Positions 40,757 to 49,689 of a DNA stretch of 64,000 nt are shown here, piece by piece. A program made the translations under genes and the position numbers. Positions within the stretch are counted from its first letter, which is position 1; each line of letters begins with the position of its first letter. Below the pieces are notes generated by a model. It ran no database searches. It saw nothing but the letters and a program-made list of their open reading frames with translations, and was not told the origin of the DNA. The stretch comes from Helicobacter pylori (GTDB lineage Bacteria; Campylobacterota; Campylobacteria; Campylobacterales; Helicobacteraceae), in contig CP032046.1 in NCBI GenBank assembly GCA_008032955.1, forward strand, positions 186,001-250,000, given 5' to 3'.

Positions 40757-41752
40757 GTGAAATTGTGGTTTCCTTATTTTTTAGCGATTGTGTTCTTGCA
40801 TGCATTGGGTTTAGCACTGCTCTTTATGGCTAATAACGCTTCGTTTTATGCAGCGGCGTCTATGGCTTACATGCTAGGGGCAAAGCATGCCTTTGATGCG
40901 GATCACATCGCTTGCATAGACAACACCATTAGAAAGCTCACCCAACAAGGCAAAAACGCCTATGGTGTGGGGTTTTACTTTTCTATGGGGCATTCAAGCG
41001 TGGTGATTTTAATGACTATTATCAGCGCGTTTGCGATCGCTTGGGCTAAAGAGCATACGCCGATGCTAGAAGAAATAGGGGGGGTAGTGGGGACTTTAGT
41101 TTCTGGGCTTTTTCTGCTCATTATAGGGCTATTGAATGCGATTATTTTAATAGATCTATTAAAAATCTTCAAAAAATCACACTCTAATGAAAGCTTGAGC
41201 CGGCAACAAAACGAAGAAATTGAACGGCTTTTAACGAGTAGGGGCTTACTCAACCGCTTTTTTAAGCCTTTGTTTAATTTCGTCTCCAAGTCGTGGCATA
41301 TTTATCCTGTGGGTTTTCTTTTTGGGCTAGGCTTTGATACCGCTAGTGAAATCGCGCTTTTGGCCCTCTCTAGCAGCGCGATTAAAGTGAGTGTGGTGGG
41401 CATGCTCTCTTTACCCATTCTTTTTGCTGCTGGCATGAGTTTGTTTGACACTTTAGATGGGGCGTTCATGCTCAAGGCGTATGATTGGGCGTTCAAAACC
41501 CCTTTAAGGAAAATCTACTACAACATCTCCATCACCGCCTTGAGCGTGTTTATCGCGCTTTTTATCGGGTTGATTGAGCTTTTTCAAGTTATTAGCGAGA
41601 AACTCCATTTAAAATTTGAAAACCGCCTTTTAAATACTTTACAAGGCTTGGAATTTACAGACTTGGGCTATTACTTGGTGGGCTTATTCGTAATAGCGTT
41701 TTTAGGCTCATTCTTTTTATGGAAAATCAAATTTTCTAAATTAGAGGGCTAG
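40757..41752 (+). CDS. nixA: NixA, high-affinity nickel permease (NiCoT family)
   Basis: A 331-aa permease with eight membrane segments. The NiCoT signature HAFDADHIACIDNTIR in segment II (about 44-59) and GFYFSMGHSSVV in segment III (about 72-83) carry the nickel-binding His/Asp residues; LGFDTASEIALL and DTLDGAFM come later. NixA supplies nickel to urease and hydrogenase. GTG start at 40757. The NikR-like site in front is the expected control. Confidence 0.96.
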   Translation: MKLWFPYFLAIVFLHALGLALLFMANNASFYAAASMAYMLGAKHAFDADHIACIDNTIRKLTQQGKNAYGVGFYFSMGHSSVVILMTIISAFAIAWAKEHTPMLEEIGGVVGTLVSGLFLLIIGLLNAIILIDLLKIFKKSHSNESLSRQQNEEIERLLTSRGLLNRFFKPLFNFVSKSWHIYPVGFLFGLGFDTASEIALLALSSSAIKVSVVGMLSLPILFAAGMSLFDTLDGAFMLKAYDWAFKTPLRKIYYNISITALSVFIALFIGLIELFQVISEKLHLKFENRLLNTLQGLEFTDLGYYLVGLFVIAFLGSFFLWKIKFSKLEG

Positions 41753-41755
41753 ATT

Positions 41756-42271
41756 TTAAGTCCTCAAGTTATCGCTCAACAAATCTTTAGGGCTTTTATT
41801 TGAAAAACTTGGCATGAAAGCTTTAGGGTTTGAAAGGCTTTCACTCAAATAACCTAATAATTCCTTAATTTCGTTTAATTTTTCTTCCAAATAAGCTTGA
41901 AATCCGCCCACATTTTCCAATAAATTCAAAGGATTATCCACAATAATGGAAAAAACTTCATCATGGATTGCAATGTTGAGCTGGGTGTCAAACAAAGGGG
42001 AGGCTAAAAACTGGCAATTTTCTACGATTTCTCGCAATTCTTGTTTAATGATAGAAGCTTGTAAAGCGTCTTTATCTTCTAAACCCATGCTCTTATTGAA
42101 AAGCTTTTTGCAAGCGATTTGCAAGACTTGTAACGCTCCAACGCTCTCGTTTGTATTTTTCATGTCCCTACTGAATTTAGCGATTTGTTGGGATTTTTCT
42201 ATCGCATTGGTTGTAAAATTGCTTGTTTCAACATCGCCCAAATGCTTTTGAAGAGTTTTTAAAATATCCAT
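41756..42271 (-). CDS. FliS-binding flagellar co-chaperone (HP1076-like)
   Basis: A 171-aa helical protein (MDILKTLQKHLGDVETSNFTT...) that I recognise as the HP1076 type, which binds the flagellin chaperone FliS and helps its function, as described in structural work. It has no signal peptide or membrane segment, in keeping with a cytoplasmic chaperone role. It lies convergent with nixA (3 nt apart) and divergent from csd4. Confidence 0.8.
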   Translation of the reverse strand: MDILKTLQKHLGDVETSNFTTNAIEKSQQIAKFSRDMKNTNESVGALQVLQIACKKLFNKSMGLEDKDALQASIIKQELREIVENCQFLASPLFDTQLNIAIHDEVFSIIVDNPLNLLENVGGFQAYLEEKLNEIKELLGYLSESLSNPKAFMPSFSNKSPKDLLSDNLRT

Positions 42272-42364
42272 AAAAAACCTTTTAAATAGAATTGATCATT
42301 CACAAGCATTTTTCGTTCCTTTTTTATGGAAACTTTAAAAAACACCCTTAAAAAGGTTTTTAGG

Positions 42365-42370
42365 TATAAT
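42365..42370 (+). promoter_or_regulatory. -10 box upstream of csd4
   Basis: TATAAT 36 nt before ATG 42407, preceded by TAGG. Confidence 0.6.
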
Positions 42371-42406
42371 TAGCGATCTTTTAGTTTTAAATAGTAGAGA
42401 GATTGG

Positions 42407-43723
42407 ATGAAAAAAATATGGCTTTTGGTGTGGGGTTTGTATTCTTGGGTGTTTTTGCATGCGATAGAAACGATAGAAAAAGCCCCTACAAATGTAGAGG
42501 ATAGGGACAAAGCCCCCCATTTGTTGCTTTTAGCAGGGATTCAAGGCGATGAGCCTGGGGGGTTTAATGCAACTAATTTGTTTTTAATGCACTATAGCGT
42601 TTTAAAAGGCTTGGTTGAAGTGGTTCCGGTATTGAATAAGCCTTCCATGTTAAGAAATCATAGGGGCTTGTATGGGGATATGAACCGCAAATTTGCCGCT
42701 TTAGACAAGAATGACCCTGAATACCCCACTATCCAAGAAATCAAATCCTTGATTGCAAAACCCAATATAGACGCCGTCTTGCACTTGCATGATGGTGGTG
42801 GGTATTATCGCCCTGTTTATGTTGATGCGATGCTCAATCCCAAGCGTTGGGGGAATTGCTTTATCATTGATCAAGATGAAGTTAAGGGGGCGAAATTCCC
42901 TGATTTGCTTTCTTTTGCAAACAATACGATTGAGAGCATCAACGCCCATTTATTGCACCCCATTGAGAAGTATCATTTAAAAAACACGCACACCGCGCAA
43001 GGCGATACAGAAATGCAAAAAGCCCTAACTTTTTATGCGATCAATCAAAAAAAGAGCGCTTTTGCCAATGAAGCCAGCAAAGAACTCCCTTTAGCATCAA
43101 GGGTGTTCTACCATTTGCAAGCCATTGAGGGCTTACTCAATCAGCTCAATATCCCTTTTAAGCGCGATTTTGAGCTTAACCCTAACAGCGTGCATGCCCT
43201 AATCAATGATAAAAACTTATGGGCAAAAATCAGCTCTCTGCCTAAAATGCCCCTTTTTAACTTGCACCCTAAACTCAACCATTTCCCTTTACCTAATAAC
43301 ACTAAAATCCCGCAAATCCCTATAGAGAGCAACGCTTACATTGTGGGGTTAGTCAAAAATAAGCAAGAAGTGTTTTTAAAATACGGCAACAAGCTCATGA
43401 CACGATTATCGCCCTTTTATATAGAGTTTGATCATTCTTTAGAAGAAGTGAAAATGCAAATTGACAATAAGGATCAAATGGTTAAAATAGGGAGCGTGGT
43501 TGAAGTGAAAGAGAGTTTTTATATCCATGCTATGGACAATATCCGTGCGAATGTGATTGGCTTTAGCGTTTCTAATGAGAGTAAGCCTAATGAAGCGGGC
43601 TATACGATTAGATTTAAAGATTTTCAAAAACGCTTTTCACTGGACAAGCAAGAAAGGATCTATCGCATAGAATTTTACAAAAACAACGCATTTAGCGGGA
43701 TGATTCTAGTGAAATTTGTGTAG
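42407..43723 (+). CDS. csd4: Csd4, D,L-carboxypeptidase for helical cell shape
   Basis: A 438-aa M14-like metallocarboxypeptidase with a signal peptide (MKKIWLLVWGLYSWVFLHA). Csd4 trims peptidoglycan tripeptides to dipeptides in the periplasm and sets the helical twist of H. pylori. The zinc ligands visible are unusual and match the characterised enzyme: Q46 and E49 in IQGDE, and H128 in HLHDGGGYY; standard M14 enzymes use His in the first position. C-terminal domains (about 250-438) are all-beta. AGAGAG precedes ATG 42407. Confidence 0.93.
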   Translation: MKKIWLLVWGLYSWVFLHAIETIEKAPTNVEDRDKAPHLLLLAGIQGDEPGGFNATNLFLMHYSVLKGLVEVVPVLNKPSMLRNHRGLYGDMNRKFAALDKNDPEYPTIQEIKSLIAKPNIDAVLHLHDGGGYYRPVYVDAMLNPKRWGNCFIIDQDEVKGAKFPDLLSFANNTIESINAHLLHPIEKYHLKNTHTAQGDTEMQKALTFYAINQKKSAFANEASKELPLASRVFYHLQAIEGLLNQLNIPFKRDFELNPNSVHALINDKNLWAKISSLPKMPLFNLHPKLNHFPLPNNTKIPQIPIESNAYIVGLVKNKQEVFLKYGNKLMTRLSPFYIEFDHSLEEVKMQIDNKDQMVKIGSVVEVKESFYIHAMDNIRANVIGFSVSNESKPNEAGYTIRFKDFQKRFSLDKQERIYRIEFYKNNAFSGMILVKFV

Positions 43724-43762
43724 GAATGGATAAATCTTACCAAAATTTAAGGCAACGCCTAA

Positions 43763-43768
43763 TATAAG
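43763..43768 (+). promoter_or_regulatory. Possible -10 box of the broken gene at 43792
   Basis: TATAAG 24 nt before ATG 43792, with AAAGGA as a ribosome binding site at 43781-43786. Confidence 0.4.
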
Positions 43769-43791
43769 ATAACTGCCAATAAAGGATAGTC

Positions 43792-44217
43792 ATGCTAGAC
43801 ATTAGAAATCTTTATTTATCATTACCTAACTTAACAGAGAGGCTAAGCAAAATAAGCAATAGACTCTACACCATGCATTCATCTTGTTCTTTTTCAGCAA
43901 GGGAATATCGTGTTTTAGAAATAATGCATGAGATAATCCAAAAGGGTCCAAAAGGGTATGGATGGCTTAATACAGCGACTAGACAATGACTTAAAAGATA
44001 ATCACTCTCGTATTCTTGTCCCTATTGGATGCATAAGGGGCTTAAGTCTCGTTGACAATAAAAAAACCTGATGGAGCTATGCATGTTGTTTGTTAAAATC
44101 TGTGAACTTATTCGCTCATCATTCAAAAGCCATTTATCTCGCGACTCCCTTTCTTTGATTGGTGGTGTAATCAGCGGTTTGAACAAGCAGATCCGTATGT
44201 ATAAAAAATTGGAGTAA
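43792..44217 (+). pseudogene. Broken small gene of unknown function (10-bp duplication plus A-run indel)
   Basis: From ATG 43792 the frame is open to 43989. A tandem duplication CCAAAAGGGT (43938-43947 and 43948-43957) shifts it; removing one copy lets it run on as IIQKGMDGLIQRLDNDLKDN...LSLVDNKK. A second shift at A7 (44060-44066; A8 would be in frame) leads to LMELCMLFVKICELIRSSFK...MYKKLE and TAA 44215-44217. The rebuilt protein, about 138 aa, is basic and helical, with no family I recognise. The duplication is a true mutation by its structure. Confidence 0.65.
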
Positions 44218-44399
44218 GAAAAGGGGAAAATACGATAATTTTCTCTCTTATTGTTATGATAAATCACCATTGAAGGGCGTAAAAACACCCAAACAAAGCA
44301 TTAAAAGACAACAACCCTTTTGAACGTTGCGGTCTCTAGCTTATTTTATATCAAACCATCTTTATCATTACCCCACTACTTCTATATCACATACCTTTA
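44218..44399. other. Gap between the broken gene and copP, nothing recognised
   Basis: 182 nt of AT-rich sequence without a supported ORF or clear terminator. Confidence 0.3.
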
Positions 44400-44600
44400 T
44401 TATATTACTTCTTGCCCCGCATCTAGTAAGGCTTCCTTAATCAAATCCTGTGTCGCTGGGGCGTCAAATTCTACAACCACGCTCTTTTTTTCCACGCTCG
44501 CATCAATAAAGCTCACGCCTTCAATTTCGCCCACAAATTTTTCAATCTTATCCACGCAATGGCTGCAAGTAATGCTTGGCACTTGAAAAGTAACTTTCAT
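44400..44600 (-). CDS. copP: CopP, small copper-binding chaperone-like protein
   Basis: A 66-aa heavy-metal-associated (HMA) domain: VPSITCSHCVDKIEKF carries CxxC at residues 12-15. Known H. pylori CopP binds copper as part of the copAP operon. It starts 1 nt past the copA stop, so both are translated from one message. Expected cytoplasmic. Confidence 0.93.
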   Translation of the reverse strand: MKVTFQVPSITCSHCVDKIEKFVGEIEGVSFIDASVEKKSVVVEFDAPATQDLIKEALLDAGQEVI

Positions 44601-46826
44601 TCAATGATCCTTAATTTTAAAATTCCTTAGCCTTTGGGAGTTTAAAACCACACTCACAGAGCTTAAGCTCATCGCTAAACCCGCAATCGCCGGGCTTAAC
44701 ATGATATTAGCCTTATAGAAAACCCCACAAGCTAAAGGGATAAACACGCTATTATAACAAAAAGCCCAAAACAAATTTTCTTTGATATTTTTAATGGTCG
44801 CCTGGCTTAATCGGATCGCACTATAAACCGATTTGATGTCGTTATTAAAGCTCACAATATCCGCTGCTTGCACGCTCACATCGCTCCCCTTAGCCATCAC
44901 CACCGCCACATCGCTCATAGCAAGGCTAGGAGCGTCATTCAAGCCATCGCCCACCATCATAACGATCTGCCCTTTTTCCTTAAGCTCTTTGATCTTGTTG
45001 AGCTTGTCTTGTGGTTTAGCGTTACTGATATAACCATCAATCCCTAATTCAAGCGCGCATTTTTGGACATTCTCCCTATTGTCTCCGCTCAAAAGAAAAG
45101 TGTTAATGCCTAAATTTTTGATTTGAGCGATATGCTCTTTCACGCCTTTTTTGGGCAAATCCTCTAAAACAAACGCCCCTAAAAGCTCGTCTTCTTTTTC
45201 ATTGATCGCTCTACCCACAAACACTAAAATCCCGTTTTCTTGAATTTCTAGCGTGTTAATAGGGTTAAAAAATTCGCTGTTGCCCACTTTGATGATTTCT
45301 TTAACGCCTTGATAATCTACTTTAGCGCTAATGCCAAAACCCGTTTTCACTTTAATTTCGCTTATTTCTTTTAAGGGGGCGTCATGCTCTTTTGCGTATT
45401 CTACAATCCCCTTAGCAATGACATGCTCGCTGCTCTTTTCAATGCTGTTTGCTAAACTTAATAATTCTAATAATTCTATGTTAGAATGAACGCTTTTAAC
45501 GACAGGCTTGCCGTTAGTGAGCGTGCCGGTTTTATCAAAAACGATCGTATTGACTAGCCTTGCTTTTTCTAAACTTTTAGCGTCTTTAAAAAATAATCCT
45601 AAAGAACTCGCTTTTTGGTTCGCCACTAAAATACTCATAGGCGTAGCCAACCCTAAAGCGCAAGGGCAAGAAATCACTAAAACCGATACAAACACTTCTA
45701 AAGCGGTGCCAAAATTCCACCAAAAATCAGGCTTAGGTGCGATGATGAGCCACACCACAAACGCTAAAATAGCGATAGCGATCACGCTTGGCACAAACAC
45801 GCTTGAAACCTTATCCGCTAAGCGAGAAATCTCTGCTTTTGAGCTTTGAGCGTTATGGATCATTTCTATAATTTGAGACAAGGTGCTGTTTTTGTTGTTT
45901 TGCGTGGCTTTCATTAAAAAACTCGTGTTACTATTGAGCGTCCCTGAAAAGACTTTATCGCCGACTTTTTTATAAACCGGCAACGCTTCGCCGCTTAACA
46001 TGCTCTCATCTAATTCCCCTTCGCCTTCTATGATTTCGCCATCTACTGCAATCGCGCTTCCAGGGAGGACTTTTAGAATATCCCCCACCACAATGCTATC
46101 CACTAAAACCTCAATCTGTTGGTTGTTTTGCATTTTAAGGGCGGTTTTTGGGGCGTTTTTCATCAAGGCTTGCATAGCGTCTAAGGCTTTGTCTTTAGAA
46201 ACATTTTCAATGCGTTTGCCCACCATCACAAACGTTAAAATCACGCACACGCTTTCAAAATAATAATGCCCATAAGACCACTGATTCGTATAAACGAAAT
46301 ACAATTGCCACAGGTTTGAAGCTAAAGTAGCGCTTGTGCCTATGGCGATAAGGCTACTCATGTTAGGTTGTCTGTGCCATAAGGCTTTAAACCCTTGAAT
46401 GTAAAAATCCCTCCCCCAATGCATGACAATGAGCGTGCCTATAAGCTGTAAGCAAGCGTTTAAAAAATTACTATGGTTGTTAATCGTAAGCAAGCTTTCA
46501 GGTAAAAGGCTAGGACTAAGCATTGCCCCCATAGAAAGATACACCACAAAAAGCGTGAAAATAACCGCCAACGCTAATTTAACATTAGGGCTAAAAAATT
46601 CTTTTTTTTCTTCCGCTAGAGTTTTTTTAGGGCTATAACCCAGTTTTTCAATGAGTTTAAAAATTTCGTCTAAATTGGTTTCATTTTCGTTAAATTCAAT
46701 GTTAGCGCTCTTATTTAAAAGGCTCACTTCTATTTTTTTCACAAAACTTTTACGTCCTAAAGAGCGTTCAATCCCGCTAGAACACGCCGTGCAAGTCATT
46801 CCCTCTATGTAAAAAGATTCTTTCAT
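44601..46826 (-). CDS. copA: CopA, copper-exporting P1B-type ATPase
   Basis: A 741-aa ATPase. One N-terminal HMA domain with GMTCTAC (Cys12, Cys15), the translocation motif SCPCALGLATP (CPC about 387-389), phosphorylation site DKTGTLT (Asp about 431), and hinge GDGLNDAPSLA are all intact, with eight predicted transmembrane segments. It exports Cu(I) across the inner membrane. It overlaps pssA by 4 nt and is followed directly by copP. Confidence 0.95.
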   Translation of the reverse strand: MKESFYIEGMTCTACSSGIERSLGRKSFVKKIEVSLLNKSANIEFNENETNLDEIFKLIEKLGYSPKKTLAEEKKEFFSPNVKLALAVIFTLFVVYLSMGAMLSPSLLPESLLTINNHSNFLNACLQLIGTLIVMHWGRDFYIQGFKALWHRQPNMSSLIAIGTSATLASNLWQLYFVYTNQWSYGHYYFESVCVILTFVMVGKRIENVSKDKALDAMQALMKNAPKTALKMQNNQQIEVLVDSIVVGDILKVLPGSAIAVDGEIIEGEGELDESMLSGEALPVYKKVGDKVFSGTLNSNTSFLMKATQNNKNSTLSQIIEMIHNAQSSKAEISRLADKVSSVFVPSVIAIAILAFVVWLIIAPKPDFWWNFGTALEVFVSVLVISCPCALGLATPMSILVANQKASSLGLFFKDAKSLEKARLVNTIVFDKTGTLTNGKPVVKSVHSNIELLELLSLANSIEKSSEHVIAKGIVEYAKEHDAPLKEISEIKVKTGFGISAKVDYQGVKEIIKVGNSEFFNPINTLEIQENGILVFVGRAINEKEDELLGAFVLEDLPKKGVKEHIAQIKNLGINTFLLSGDNRENVQKCALELGIDGYISNAKPQDKLNKIKELKEKGQIVMMVGDGLNDAPSLAMSDVAVVMAKGSDVSVQAADIVSFNNDIKSVYSAIRLSQATIKNIKENLFWAFCYNSVFIPLACGVFYKANIMLSPAIAGLAMSLSSVSVVLNSQRLRNFKIKDH

Positions 46827-47536
46827 GCACTTTTATTTTTATTAAAAATAATTTTTACCATTAAAAAGAGCCACCGAATGATGCCATAAATCAAATACAA
46901 CCCCATAAACACGCTTAAAGCTTCTAAAGGGCGCACAAACACTAACGATAAAAAAATCAACACTAAGATGAAAAGCTTGAGATTCCATTTGACTTTTTTA
47001 AAATTAGGGTAGCGGATATTGCTCACCATAAGCACCCCCAATAAGACAATAAAGCTTAAAAATAACTTTTCGGTATTGCCTTCTAAAAAATGGTATTTGT
47101 TATCTAATAACACACAAAGCACCACCAATACCGCCGCAGCAGGAATGGGGATACCGATGAAAGAATAGGGGTCGCTTGTGTTGGTGCTGATATTGAATCG
47201 CGCTAATCGTATCGCTCCAAAAATCACAAACAACGCGCTCACTGCCATGCCTATGCGCCCAAAGTTATACCCCACATAAAAGTAAGTGATTAAGCTCGGA
47301 GCCACTCCAAAAGCGATTACATCAGCTAGGGAGTCAAATTCAATACCAAACTTGCTGGTGGTGTTGGTAAGCCTTGCGACACGCCCATCAAGCCCGTCTA
47401 AAATAAGACTCGCTACCACTAACCAGCACGCCATGACAAATTGATAACTGGAAGCGTAAAAAATACTCATCATGCCCAAAAAAATACTGCTAGCGGTGAA
47501 AAGATTAGGGAAAAGATAGAGAGGGTTAATAGGCAT
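46823..47536 (-). CDS. pssA: PssA, phosphatidylserine synthase
   Basis: A 237-aa membrane enzyme of the CDP-alcohol phosphatidyltransferase family. The motif D-G-x2-A-R-x8-G-x3-D-x3-D is present as DGLDGRVARLTNTTSKFGIEF followed by DSLAD (about residues 47-72), with six or so hydrophobic segments. It transfers serine to CDP-diacylglycerol, leading to phosphatidylethanolamine. Gene order ftsH-small ORF-pssA-copA is as in other H. pylori. Confidence 0.92.
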   Translation of the reverse strand: MPINPLYLFPNLFTASSIFLGMMSIFYASSYQFVMACWLVVASLILDGLDGRVARLTNTTSKFGIEFDSLADVIAFGVAPSLITYFYVGYNFGRIGMAVSALFVIFGAIRLARFNISTNTSDPYSFIGIPIPAAAVLVVLCVLLDNKYHFLEGNTEKLFLSFIVLLGVLMVSNIRYPNFKKVKWNLKLFILVLIFLSLVFVRPLEALSVFMGLYLIYGIIRWLFLMVKIIFNKNKSA

Positions 47537-47780
47537 TAGAAATTCTTTTTAACTTGGCTTTTAGAATGGGAATAAAAACGATTTTAAAGTCCATTATGGG
47601 AATAAAAATCTCACAAGCGTTAAAAAACTTACAAGGAAAGAGCGTTAGATCAAACGCTCTATAACGCTGTTTAAAAGCATGAGTTTTAAGAAAACAAAAC
47701 CTAAAAAAAGGCTTTAAGCAAACAGAATGTTTATAATAGGGCTTTAAACCCTTATCAAAAATCTGTTTGCAAGATCGCAC
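47526..47780 (-). CDS. Small basic ORF between ftsH and pssA, doubtful
   Basis: 84 codons, begins MRSCKQIFDKGLKPYYKHSV and is rich in F, C and K. Its position between ftsH (2 nt away) and pssA (11-nt overlap) would fit a member of the operon, and a gene is annotated here in strain 26695 as I remember. The amino-acid composition is odd for a real protein and no motif is seen. It could instead be spacer. Confidence 0.4.
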   Translation of the reverse strand: MRSCKQIFDKGLKPYYKHSVCLKPFFRFCFLKTHAFKQRYRAFDLTLFPCKFFNACEIFIPIMDFKIVFIPILKAKLKRISNAY

Positions 47781-47782
47781 TT

Positions 47783-49681
47783 TTAACTCGCTTGCTCTTC
47801 TAAAGGGATCAAACGGCTTTCTAAATTGTTGGTGGCTTCGTATTCGCTGATGATTTCACGCACCCTTTCGCCTGTAATGACTTCTTTGTCAAACAATTCT
47901 TTGACCATGATTTCAATCGCCTCTTTATAGTCGCTTAAGGTTTGTTTGACATGCTCATAGCGCTCTTCTAGCAAGTTTTTAATGAAAAGATCCATTTCTT
48001 CTGCAGTTTTTTCGCTAAATTCCCTACTGCTCCCATAACCGCCTCCTAAAAAGGCGTTCCGTTGCTTTTCTAACACCATAAGCCCGCTGACACTGCTCAT
48101 GCCGTAGTAACTCACCATGCCTTTAATAATATCAGTCGCTCTTTCTAAATCGTTGCTCGCACCGGTAGAAATTTCTTCCAAAAAGACTTCTTCAGCCGCT
48201 CTCCCGCCTAAAAGCACATCAATTTCAGCGATGAGTTCATGCTTTTGCATCAAGTATTTGTTTTCCTCAGGCGTGTTAAGGGTGTAACCTAAAGCCGCCA
48301 TGCCCCTTGGAATGATAGAAACTTTATTCACCCTAGCACTCCCTTTAGTCATTTCAGAAATCACGGCATGCCCGCTTTCATGGTAGGCGACGATTTTCTT
48401 TTCTTTGGGACTGATGCGCCTGCTTTTCTTTTCTAGCCCAGCAATCCCTCTTTCAACCGCTTCTTTTAAATGCTGTTGCTTGACTTCTTTTTGGTTGTTT
48501 CGTCCCGCTAAAAGCGCGGCTTCATTGATGATATTCGCTAAATCCGCTCCTGCAAGCCCTGCGGTGAGTTTGGCGACTTCTTGCAAATTCACATCATTAG
48601 CGAGTTTCACGCCTTTAATATGCACTTTTAAGATTTCTACCCTGCCATTAAAATCAGGCTTATCCACTAAAACCTGCCTGTCAAAGCGCCCTGGACGCAT
48701 TAAAGCCGGATCCAAGATTTCAGGGCGGTTCGTTGCGGCTAAGACAATCACAGGCGCGTTTTCGCTCCCAAAACCATCCATTTCGGCTAAGAGCTGGTTT
48801 AGGGTTTGCTCTCTTTCATCATTCCCACTTATCATGCCTCCAGCCGCTCTGCTCTTGCCTATGGCATCAATTTCATCAATAAAAATGATGCTAGGGGCTT
48901 GTTTTTTAGCGGTTTCAAACAAATCCCTAACCCTGCTTGCCCCTAAGCCCACAAACATTTCAATGAAACTGCTCCCTCCCATAGAGAAAAACGGCACATG
49001 CGCTTCGCCGGCCACCGCTTTTGCTAAAAGGGTTTTACCCGTTCCTGGAGGCCCTACTAACAGCACGCCTTTAGGGATTTTAGCCCCTAAATTGGCGTAT
49101 CGTTCGGGGTATTTTAAGAAATCTACGATTTCTACCACCTCTTCTTTGGCTTCTTCATTGCCTGCCATGTCATTAAAACGCACATTGGGTTTTTCAGCGT
49201 TAATGAGTTTTTTCGCGCTCCCCATGCCAAAAATACCCCCACCCATATTTTTTTGCATGCGGTTTGCCATAAACATCCATAGCCCTAAAATCACTAAAAT
49301 AGGCATGAGCCACCCTAACATGTCCGTAAAAAAGTTAGACTCGCTAAAACCAGAATAATTGATTTTTTTCTCGTCTAACAAAGGCACTAAGGTCAAATCA
49401 GGCACTCGTTTAGCGATATAGATCACACGATTGTTGCCCTCTTTATGGCTGGCTTTGATCAAAGTTTGACCGATGCTCACATTTTCCACTTCATTATTGC
49501 TGATGAGCTGTTTGATCTCATGGTAGCTCACATTTTTAGTGCTAGAAGCTAAGAAATTGTCCGAAAAACTGCCATCAGAATTGAAAGAACGCAGAAAAAA
49601 AATGAGTAAAATCCCTCCAAGAACCGCAAGGATAATGGGACTTTGAAAAAAAGGTTTTTTAGGTTCGTTCGTTGGTTTCAT
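47783..49681 (-). CDS. ftsH: FtsH, membrane-bound ATP-dependent zinc protease
   Basis: A 632-aa AAA+ protease with two N-terminal transmembrane segments (about 14-26 and 120-140). Walker A GPPGTGKT (about 210-217), Walker B IIFIDEIDAIG, the second region of homology ATNRPEILDPALMRPGRFDR, and zinc-binding HESGH with the downstream glutamate are all present. It degrades misfolded membrane proteins and some regulators (in E. coli LpxC). Starts 8 nt after prmA. Confidence 0.96.
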   Translation of the reverse strand: MKPTNEPKKPFFQSPIILAVLGGILLIFFLRSFNSDGSFSDNFLASSTKNVSYHEIKQLISNNEVENVSIGQTLIKASHKEGNNRVIYIAKRVPDLTLVPLLDEKKINYSGFSESNFFTDMLGWLMPILVILGLWMFMANRMQKNMGGGIFGMGSAKKLINAEKPNVRFNDMAGNEEAKEEVVEIVDFLKYPERYANLGAKIPKGVLLVGPPGTGKTLLAKAVAGEAHVPFFSMGGSSFIEMFVGLGASRVRDLFETAKKQAPSIIFIDEIDAIGKSRAAGGMISGNDEREQTLNQLLAEMDGFGSENAPVIVLAATNRPEILDPALMRPGRFDRQVLVDKPDFNGRVEILKVHIKGVKLANDVNLQEVAKLTAGLAGADLANIINEAALLAGRNNQKEVKQQHLKEAVERGIAGLEKKSRRISPKEKKIVAYHESGHAVISEMTKGSARVNKVSIIPRGMAALGYTLNTPEENKYLMQKHELIAEIDVLLGGRAAEEVFLEEISTGASNDLERATDIIKGMVSYYGMSSVSGLMVLEKQRNAFLGGGYGSSREFSEKTAEEMDLFIKNLLEERYEHVKQTLSDYKEAIEIMVKELFDKEVITGERVREIISEYEATNNLESRLIPLEEQAS

Positions 49682-49689
49682 TATAATCC

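Noticed and set aside
43990-44340. Type I toxin-antitoxin (AapA/IsoA-like) locus in the gap after csd4
   Set aside because: No short hydrophobic AapA-like peptide found in any frame; the sequence is explained by the broken gene.
48405-49358. 317-codon open frame opposite ftsH
   Set aside because: Antisense shadow of a conserved AAA protease; composition is a by-product of ftsH codon use, with no ribosome binding site or motif.
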